58,093 nucleotides of DNA from assembly GCA_032718475.1 (NCBI GenBank), contig JAUCBJ010007347.1, forward strand, positions 1 through 58,093, read 5' to 3'. Position numbers and translations under genes: made by a program. Below the pieces are notes generated by a model. The model was not told the origin of the DNA. It was given only the letters and a program-made list of their open reading frames with translations, and ran no database searches. Below, in pieces: positions 50,929-58,093 of the stretch (position 1 is its first letter; the number at the start of each line of letters is the position of its first letter). The stretch is from Nemertoderma westbladi. Lineage: Eukaryota > Xenacoelomorpha > Nemertodermatida > Nemertodermatidae.

Positions 50929-52833
50929 CCTACAGCAGTCATGTAGTACAGAGCTAGAGCAGTAGACTGGCTGACTGGTAGAGGACAGTATGCAGTAGGA
51001 GTAGGAGCTAGGACAGTAGGAGGGAGGACTGTTGGACTACAGTATAAGACTGTAAGTGTGTAAGATGTAGAAGGACTGAAGGGCATTAATCAGTTAAGGA
51101 TTGCTGGATTGGCTGCTGATTGGCGTTATTCTGAATTTCTGCATTACATGACACAGATGATGTAGCTGTCAGGCTGTGTAGGTCTGCAGTGCACTGTCTG
51201 ACTGTAAACCAAGATCAGACAGTCAGACAGTCAGAAGATTGCCAATGGAAGCGTTCAACCATTCCGTTTGCCTTGCCCCACACCCACTGCAGCACTGGCA
51301 CTGTAGCACTGGCCTAATCGCTGTATTGCTGGGTTGTTCAGTATTGTTGAAGATGAGATGGGTCTATCTATCAAACAGGCACCACTTTTTAAATGGAAAA
51401 CATACAGTCGTTAGTTTTGTTTACTTAGCCTGTTAGCTGATTTCAGACTTGGGCTAGTTAAGCTTAAGGCTGTAAGGCGACTTTCAGTGACTTTGGCTGT
51501 TTGGGACTTGCTGATTGCTGGATTGGGGTGTTTCGTGTTTCGTATATCCACTAGCAGACTAGATAGAGCAGTAGTGTAGTGAGTGACTGAGTGTGGGATA
51601 TTGGTTTGTTTTTTAGGTTAGGGCAGTCGTTACTGCGTTAGGGTTTGTTGACTAGACAATACCGGTAGGCCCGCTGTCAGGCAGTCAGGCTGTTGTAGTT
51701 TCGGACATTACTATTTAGGCCTAACATAATCTAAATTTCATTGAAATTAGATATGGAATGGAAACTGGGATATCGGCTTTCAATAAGTTGCATGGTTTTG
51801 CACCTGTCAGCCTGCACAAGGCTATTTTATTCTTTTAAATAAATATATCTTATTCCGGATCATTTTTTGATGTATGACTGTCTGACTGTATGAATAGCCA
51901 AGTGCAGAAGTGCTAACGTTTTCATTGAAATTAGATATGGAATGGAAACTGGGATATCGGCTTTCAATAAGTTGCATGGTTTTGCACCTGTCAGCCTGCA
52001 CAAGGCAATTTTATTCTTTTAAATAAATATATCTTATTCCGGATCATTTTATGATGTATGACTGTATGAATAGCCAAGTGCTAACGTACTAGTTCCGTAT
52101 TTATAGACATATTATATTGCATTGTTGCCCAGCTACCGGTTGGGGGCCTACTTATGAGTATGACTGTATGACAGTATGAGATAAACTAAATTTTCCAGAA
52201 TAGGGTGTATTTATTATATCTGTATATAGAATAAAATCGCCTTGCAGCCTTGTGCAGGCAGATAGGCCCTATGCAAAACCATGCAACTTTCGAACATCCA
52301 AAAAACTTGTTAAAACTAAAAAAACTTTGTTAAAACTTAATTTTATTTATTTAAACAGCAAGGGAAAGGAGCATAACAGAGGCAGTGTTTCCTAATCAAA
52401 GCAATAAATAAAACATAGGATAATTTAATTTGTGCCCAATTTGCTCTGGAGATCACCTTTTCACTTGCGGTAAATGTGCGCAACTACTTGCAGCAGTCCG
52501 TATAACTAAAGCGTCATATAATGCATGTAATGCCATGTTGTCCTTACTTAATGCCTTGGCTTGCAAGCCATACTGGCTGACTGGTTAGATAATTTCAATA
52601 AACATTAAACATTTTATACTCTAATACCGGTACCGGTATATAGAATGCATGAAAGTTACTAGTCAGTGGTCACTATCATTCCCGAATGACAGAATGAGTT
52701 TCATTCTAATGTTAAAATGTCAATTATAGTTCACAGTTTTCAAGTTTCATCAGTTTATGTAGGCATAAATTTGATATTATATATAGACAATTCGAAATCC
52801 ACCAAGCCTATGTTACATCAAATTTAAATTAAA
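50929..52833. other. Upstream region of the ACAD11-like gene, with repeats
   Basis: No gene seen. A 184-bp tandem pair lies at 51734-51917 and 51919-52084 (AGATATGGAATGGAAACTGG, TTGCATGGTTTTGCACCTGT). A partial inverted third copy lies at about 52243-52295 (GCAAAACCATGCAACT). Multiple CAGTCAGACAGTCAG words lie near 51200-51235. No clear promoter motif. Confidence 0.6.
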
Positions 52834-55290
52834 ATGCTAAGGTTATCAACTCTTTTGCCAGTTCATTGTAAGACTGGTATTCGATGTAAATCCTTCAATT
52901 ATTCTGCTTCATCATTATATTTCCAACACAATAGGAGACGAGGACTATTTACTAGGAATCAACACCGCAGTGATGTAGAAGGGGACGATGTACGATCTGA
53001 GCACGTATTTAATATACTCAGACTAGATGAATATTTGAAGAATGAGTTGCCGAAAAACTATCCCTCAACTGAAAGCAATGTCATACTGAGGCAGTATAGT
53101 TTGGGTCAATCGAATCCAACATTTTACTTGCGTAAAGATGATTCCACTTTTGTGGTACGTAAGAAGCCCCCAGGACCACTACTCAAAGGAGCCCATCTCA
53201 TAGACAGGGAGTTTCATATCCAATCAGTATTGGGGGATTACGGATTTCCAGTTCCTAAAATGCTTCACTACTGCTCTGATCAGTCGGTAATCGGTACAGA
53301 ATTCTATGTGATGGAGCATATGAAGGGGAGAATATTCACTAACCATATGCTACCTGACTTTTCTTCAAAAGATAGAGTAGAGATTTATGCTGAATTTATT
53401 AATACATTAGGTGAACTCCATTCCATCAATTGGTGTAAGTTGGGATTGGAAAAATTTGGGAGAGTTGGTGGATATTCCCAACGACAATTAGCTATTTGGA
53501 CTAGGCAGTATAAAGCTGTTGTGGAGAAGACATCGAACCATGACAAGGCCATGGAAGAGTTGTCCAAGCGTTTGGAGCAAACATTACCATCTAGTGAATG
53601 TGAAGCCATTTCTATAGTTCATGGAGATTACCGAATGGACAATGTAATGTTTCACCCAACAGAAAACCGCATCATAGCAGTGTTGGATTGGGAGATGTCT
53701 ACACTTGGCGATCCACTTGTAGATTTGGGTTACTTGTGTCAGATCTACCATGTTGGGTCTGAAATAAATTTCCTTCCAAAGTTTACAGGAAATGATAAGC
53801 CTTTATCTGATGTGGAAGGAATTCCCTCAGAACCAAATGTATTGGAGTCCTATTTGAAGGCCAGATGTTTACCTTTGGTATCTAACATACCACATTGGCC
53901 ATTCTATCTAGCTTTGGCCTTTCATAAAACATCATCTATAGCTCATGGTGTTTACCATAGGTACTTGCAGGGCAGTGCGAGTTCAGACACTGCTCATTTG
54001 TTCAAAGAAGGTGCCACATTAATGTCGGCATATGGTTTATCAATCTTGGATGCTGAAAGTTCGACATCCACAAATAAAGACCTGCAGTTATTTCCCATTT
54101 CAGAAAAAGGTAAAGAAATTTTAATTAGAGTGAAAGCCTTTATTAAGGACCATGTAATCCCAGCATTTCCCTTGTATGAAGAACAACTAAATAATGGACA
54201 GTCGAGATTTCATTCACCTCCAATAATGGAAGAGTTAAAAGTTAAAGCTAAAACAGCTGGTTTGTGGAATTTGTTCCTACCCTCAGTAAGTGGTCTCACC
54301 AATGTTGAATACTCATTGATCGCTGAAGAAACAGGTAGAAACCCGATTGCTCCAGAAGTTTTCAACTGCAGTGCACCAGATACTGGTAATATGGAAGTTC
54401 TGCATTTGTTTGGTACAGAAGAGCAGAAAAAACAATGGTTACGGCCATTACTCGATGGGACAATGAGATCATGTTTCGCTATGACAGAACCAGATGTTGC
54501 CTCCAGTGATGCTACTAACCTTCAATGTGATATCCAACAAATTGGAGAGGAATTCGTAATAAACGGAAGAAAATGGTGGACAAGTGGTGCTGGAGAATCT
54601 CGAGTTAAATTAATTCTATTAATGGGAAAGTCAGAAGATGATACTAAAGGGAAATACCAGCGCCATACTATTGTCATTGTACCGAGCAACGCACCTGGTG
54701 TAAAAATAAAACGGCATCTTACTGTTTTTGGTTATGACGATGCACCTCATGGACATTTTGAGTTGGAATTCAAGGATGTTCGAGTTCCTACGAGCAATGT
54801 GATCCTCGGTCGTGGTAGAGGATTCGAAGTGGCTCAAGGAAGGTTGGGACCCGGGAGGATACATCACTGCATGAGGATGATTGGACACGCCGAACTAGCT
54901 TTGCAGTTAATGTGTCAAAGGGCTAAGATCCGAGCCCCTTTTGGTAAATCTCTGTTGGAACAAGGTGTTGTTCAACACAGTATTGCCGAATCCCGCATCG
55001 CGATAGATCAAGCGCGATTATTGTGTCTCAAAGCGGCCCATCATATCGACGTGAGCGGAGGGAAAGTCGCTCGCAAAGAGATTGCCATGCTGAAGGTTGC
55101 TGCTCCAAGAATGGCCCAACGGGTTATTGATCGCGCTATTCAACTCCACGGTGCTTGCGGGGTTTCTCAGGATACTTTGTTACCGATACTGTTTGTTATG
55201 GCTCGATGCGTAAGATTGGCAGATGGCCCAGACGAGGTTCATCTGTCATCGATTGCGAAGTTTGAGATTCGTGAACATTTAGATTATTAA
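52834..55290 (+). CDS. ACAD11: ACAD11-like protein: APH-type kinase domain fused to acyl-CoA dehydrogenase
   Basis: An intact, intronless 818-aa ORF from ATG. The N-terminus is basic and hydroxylated without acids (MLRLSTLL...CKSFNYSASS), like a mitochondrial presequence. About 65-330 is the aminoglycoside-phosphotransferase-like kinase domain, with VHGDYRMDN (about 262-270) and DWEMSTLGDP (about 286). About 430-818 is the acyl-CoA dehydrogenase, with MTEPDVASSD (about 550), KWWTSGAGE, RAPFGKSLLEQG (about 700) and ADGPDEVH with the probable catalytic Glu near 801. Length and domain order match ACAD11 (about 780 aa in vertebrates), which acts on long-chain or 4-hydroxy fatty acyl-CoA. ACAD10 has an extra hydrolase domain absent here. 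No peroxisomal C-terminal tripeptide. This is the clearest host gene in the window. Confidence 0.92.
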   Translation: MLRLSTLLPVHCKTGIRCKSFNYSASSLYFQHNRRRGLFTRNQHRSDVEGDDVRSEHVFNILRLDEYLKNELPKNYPSTESNVILRQYSLGQSNPTFYLRKDDSTFVVRKKPPGPLLKGAHLIDREFHIQSVLGDYGFPVPKMLHYCSDQSVIGTEFYVMEHMKGRIFTNHMLPDFSSKDRVEIYAEFINTLGELHSINWCKLGLEKFGRVGGYSQRQLAIWTRQYKAVVEKTSNHDKAMEELSKRLEQTLPSSECEAISIVHGDYRMDNVMFHPTENRIIAVLDWEMSTLGDPLVDLGYLCQIYHVGSEINFLPKFTGNDKPLSDVEGIPSEPNVLESYLKARCLPLVSNIPHWPFYLALAFHKTSSIAHGVYHRYLQGSASSDTAHLFKEGATLMSAYGLSILDAESSTSTNKDLQLFPISEKGKEILIRVKAFIKDHVIPAFPLYEEQLNNGQSRFHSPPIMEELKVKAKTAGLWNLFLPSVSGLTNVEYSLIAEETGRNPIAPEVFNCSAPDTGNMEVLHLFGTEEQKKQWLRPLLDGTMRSCFAMTEPDVASSDATNLQCDIQQIGEEFVINGRKWWTSGAGESRVKLILLMGKSEDDTKGKYQRHTIVIVPSNAPGVKIKRHLTVFGYDDAPHGHFELEFKDVRVPTSNVILGRGRGFEVAQGRLGPGRIHHCMRMIGHAELALQLMCQRAKIRAPFGKSLLEQGVVQHSIAESRIAIDQARLLCLKAAHHIDVSGGKVARKEIAMLKVAAPRMAQRVIDRAIQLHGACGVSQDTLLPILFVMARCVRLADGPDEVHLSSIAKFEIREHLDY

Positions 55291-55427
55291 TATTATTATC
55301 AATTAATTATTACTCTTTAGTACTATGTAATTGTGTACTAAGACTAATGGCTTTTTTCCATTTCATAATTTATTTTCATACATTATCGTTTGGCCTATTG
55401 CTTTAAATATATTACATATTTAGTAAA

Positions 55428-55433
55428 AATAAA
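55428..55433 (+). terminator. Candidate polyadenylation signal AATAAA for the ACAD11-like gene
   Basis: AATAAA about 140 bases after the stop codon, in AT-rich DNA where chance matches are common. Confidence 0.4.
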
Positions 55434-57334
55434 ATTGATCATGTTATATACAGTAATAATATTGGAATTATATAATTTAGTTATGTTTTATTGTGCTTAT
55501 GTTAAGTTATTAATGTTGTAATCTAATTATGTGATTTTGAGACCGATGGGAAAACTTACTCAAATGCCTTCTAAACTAATTAATAACATCGTATCAATGT
55601 TAAATATGAATTAAGGGATAGGAACAGGATATAGTGGTGCTAGCACCAAATTTTGAAACCCACAATTATATCAATTGATTTTGTCATCTTGTTTCTTGCG
55701 TTATACGGGTTTGTGAGGGTTCTGAATTCATTGGAATAAGTAAAAATTGCATAAGAATTTTTAAACTTGTATTTTTCGCCGGTGGGTGAAAATTTTTGTG
55801 CCAGTACCAAATTTTTGAAAATAAGCAAATTGATCAATAGATAGTATCATCTTGTTTGTTTCTTGCGTTATACGGGTTTATGGGGGTCCTGAATCCGATC
55901 AATCAATAAAAACAGCACCAGATATCTTAAACTTTTTGGTGATGGTTACGAAGTTTGGTGCCAGCACCAAAATTTGCCATATTACACCGTTAAATACGAG
56001 TAGCAATCAATGATCTGGAGCAGTAGTAATGTATTCCATTAGAATCAGCGCGCCAGAAAACATGTAAATGTGAATTTATAGCATCGTATACTGTAAGGGA
56101 ATAAAAAATGTGTTCAAACTGAAAAGTGCTGGTTACTTTTTTTCTTTTTTGCCTACGTAGAGAATCAGATAATTTTTAAATATTTGCCAATGGATTCAGC
56201 GCCCAAGAAAACCTTTATTGAATGCTGAAAAATGACCATCCCAGTAAATTTTTCTGACTGACTCAGACTAGTAAAATCTACATACAAAACAAATAAAAAA
56301 ATCGGACGTTTTCGTTAAAATTTGTTGATTTTGGAGGGGGGGGGGGGGGGGGGGGTTGGTTGGTCAATATGACACCCCTCAGGTATTTTTTACAATTAAT
56401 TAAAGTATGTTTTCTCTGACACCCGAATTACTTCTCCATCCATATATATAAAACTGGGTTTTCATGTGTCGGGTTCGTTTTTCCGTTGGTTTAGTTTTTG
56501 GTTTGGGTTCTATCATCATTCAATTGGCATATCCAGTACATTTAACACCAGCCTGACAGAGTGCCAGCCTTAATTACATTCCGCCTTACACTTGTCTTTA
56601 CTGCAAAAAACTAAAATACTGTCCGGTTTTTACGCGCATACACACGGATTTTTTTCATTACTTTTTGTCAAAGAATAAGTATATGTAAACCCGGGTTATT
56701 TAAACACCATCGCGGCGAATTAATATCTCGTTTCAATGTTGTGGAAAGTAGCAGGTTACAGTGGACCCCTCCCACAACCTAACTGATATAAATAATATAA
56801 ACACGTTTGTTTTTAGTAGGCTAGGCCGATTGTAATATATTTATCGAGATTATAATGAAATACTATAATTAATAAAGTAATGAAATATAAATCAAATGCA
56901 CATTAATTACAGTAATTTGAGCACATGCTTATCATACAGTAAGCTACGCTATAATCATACAATTGTAATGTAATTATAATTGCATTGATTATAACCAAAA
57001 TATTTTGTATAGGGGGCTACACTAGTTCAAAGTTCTTGTAGAATATCTACATTAGATTATTGTAGAACTCCATAATTTAACATAAAAAAAATACACCATT
57101 TAAATACAGTAGCATGATACTATTATTCTTACACTTTCATCTTATGAATATATATATGGCAATAATTTTTCGATACCTAAACGGCTACGGTATTTTTTTA
57201 ATTTTTTTTGGCTATTTATTTTCTCATTTTACCAATTTTTTCTCAATTGTATACCAACTTTTTTTTACCTATTTATTGTTATTTTTACCTTTAAATATTA
57301 TTATAACATTCGTTGAGCACAGCTTTGCAAAGCC
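55434..57334. other. Intergenic, repeats only
   Basis: Two tandem units of about 166 bp lie at 55633-55975 (GCACCAAATTTTG, CTTGCGTTATACGGGTTT). A poly-G tract of about 20 bases lies near 56336. A copy of the dispersed AATTAATATCTCG ... AGCAGGTTACAGTGG repeat lies at about 56705-56770. No gene seen. Confidence 0.55.
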
Positions 57335-57404
57335 GTCACTGACGTCAGGATGGGATCGAACTGATGACCAGTCTTACGCTCTAACCATTCCGCTAGCGGC
57401 TCAG
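57335..57404 (-). repeat. tRNA-like sequence, probable SINE head
   Basis: Minus strand reads CTAGCGGAATGGTTAGAGCG (A-box-like), then a GTTCGATCCC B-box, ending CAGTGACGGC, which can partly pair with the 5' GCCG. The region between the boxes is short and the cloverleaf is incomplete, so a tRNA-derived SINE or decayed tRNA gene is more likely than a working tRNA. No anticodon is assigned. Confidence 0.5.
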
Positions 57405-58093
57405 GTAAAAGGTAGACCTGAAAATTTAGTAGGCCTACTACCTGATACAGTACTTTGTGTGTCCGCAATTGACGTCTCCTCAAAGCCTCCCGATCCCATA
57501 TGTCCAGACTTACAACCTGGAAATCACCAGTTCAATCCCACCTGGAACTTTACCAAGCTAAACCCAACGAAAGTTATGTATAATAGTATGAAACCACTCG
57601 TTGCTCGTTCACCCAAAACACCAATAATAATTAAAATATTATGACGGTCACTATCAGAATATCAACTGGCAGACAGGTAAAGAAAACGGTACCGTAGTAA
57701 CTTGATTGGTGGTTCAAACCCTAATTAAAACAGTAATTTGACCCTACAGTAAGTCTAGAGGCACTAATATAATAAATTTTGTGTAATTTTGAACTTATTG
57801 CTTTGGTTAGGGTTAATTTATTACATTCTTTAAAGCAAACAGACCCTAACAAAAAAAAACGAGACAGGGACGCAAAACCCATCTTGGCTAATTAATATCT
57901 CGCATCTCTTCATTTAGGGAAAGGGGTAGGTTACAGTGGCACATTAATATAACCAAAATAATAAAAGAAAGGAGACAGTATATTATTCACAAATAGCAAA
58001 AAATACACAATTTGACTACATATACACTATATTGACTATACAACAATACACACGTCAAAATTTAACTGTACAAAATTACATAGTGGGGGTAAA
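57405..58093. other. Intergenic with a dispersed repeat copy
   Basis: 57865-57975 repeats the motif ACGCAAAACCCATCTTGG ... GGTTACAGTGGCAC ... AACCAAAATAATAAA, also at 46310-46445 and in part near 56705. No gene seen. Confidence 0.55.

Noticed and set aside
57335-57404. Functional tRNA gene
   Set aside because: Arms do not pair fully and the A-to-B-box spacing is short; better as a SINE head.
57114-57644. 176-codon plus-strand ORF
   Set aside because: Low-complexity hydrophobic start from T-rich DNA, then antisense tRNA-like sequence; no protein family.

Overview
This is animal nuclear DNA, AT-rich, with a standard genetic code and GT-AG splicing. It is packed with metazoan retrotransposons and has very few host genes. 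A mitochondrial-type ACAD11-like gene (APH kinase-like plus acyl-CoA dehydrogenase) and tandem F-box genes fit an invertebrate, probably marine. The species cannot be fixed from the sequence. Intergenic DNA is rich in the palindromic words TAGGCCTA, ACCGGT and GGTACC, and in long poly-C/poly-G tracts.

Layout. 1-5390: a Ty3/gypsy element (ORF 434-4939, LTRs identical by eye) that has cut a DNA-transposase-like ORF (5391-6350, minus). 6693-11719: a second intact Ty3/gypsy element with 188-bp LTRs and a 5-bp duplication ATCAA. 11725-15850: a decayed LINE fragment split by two ~1.55-kb copies (A, B) of a non-autonomous element. 16684-18249: a third copy (C), running directly into a related short element M (from 18250).

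18795-37230: an 18.4-kb BEL/Pao-type LTR retrotransposon on the minus strand, inserted into M. It has LTRs of about 1.18 kb, a 5-bp duplication GGACA, a long gag, protease, RT, RNase H and integrase. Between integrase and the 3' LTR it carries an extra three-ORF module of about 4.1 kb. The 840-aa product of that module has gag-like zinc knuckles and motifs that resemble a DEDD 3'-5' exonuclease. I consider this the most novel system in the window.

37298-44530: a tandem duplication of an F-box gene unit. One copy has a 489-bp intron that the other lacks precisely. 44729-50928: repeat fragments, a truncated zinc-finger ORF, a GC-rich unrecognised ORF fragment and a 5'-truncated LINE. 52834-55290: an intact, intronless ACAD11-like gene. 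The rest to 58093 is noncoding with minisatellites, copies of a dispersed repeat and a tRNA-like (SINE) sequence.

The insertions are nested, so a relative order can be read: element C+M first, then BEL/Pao into M; LINE first, then A/B into the LINE; transposase first, then gypsy 1 into it. Several duplicated segments act as internal empty-site controls.
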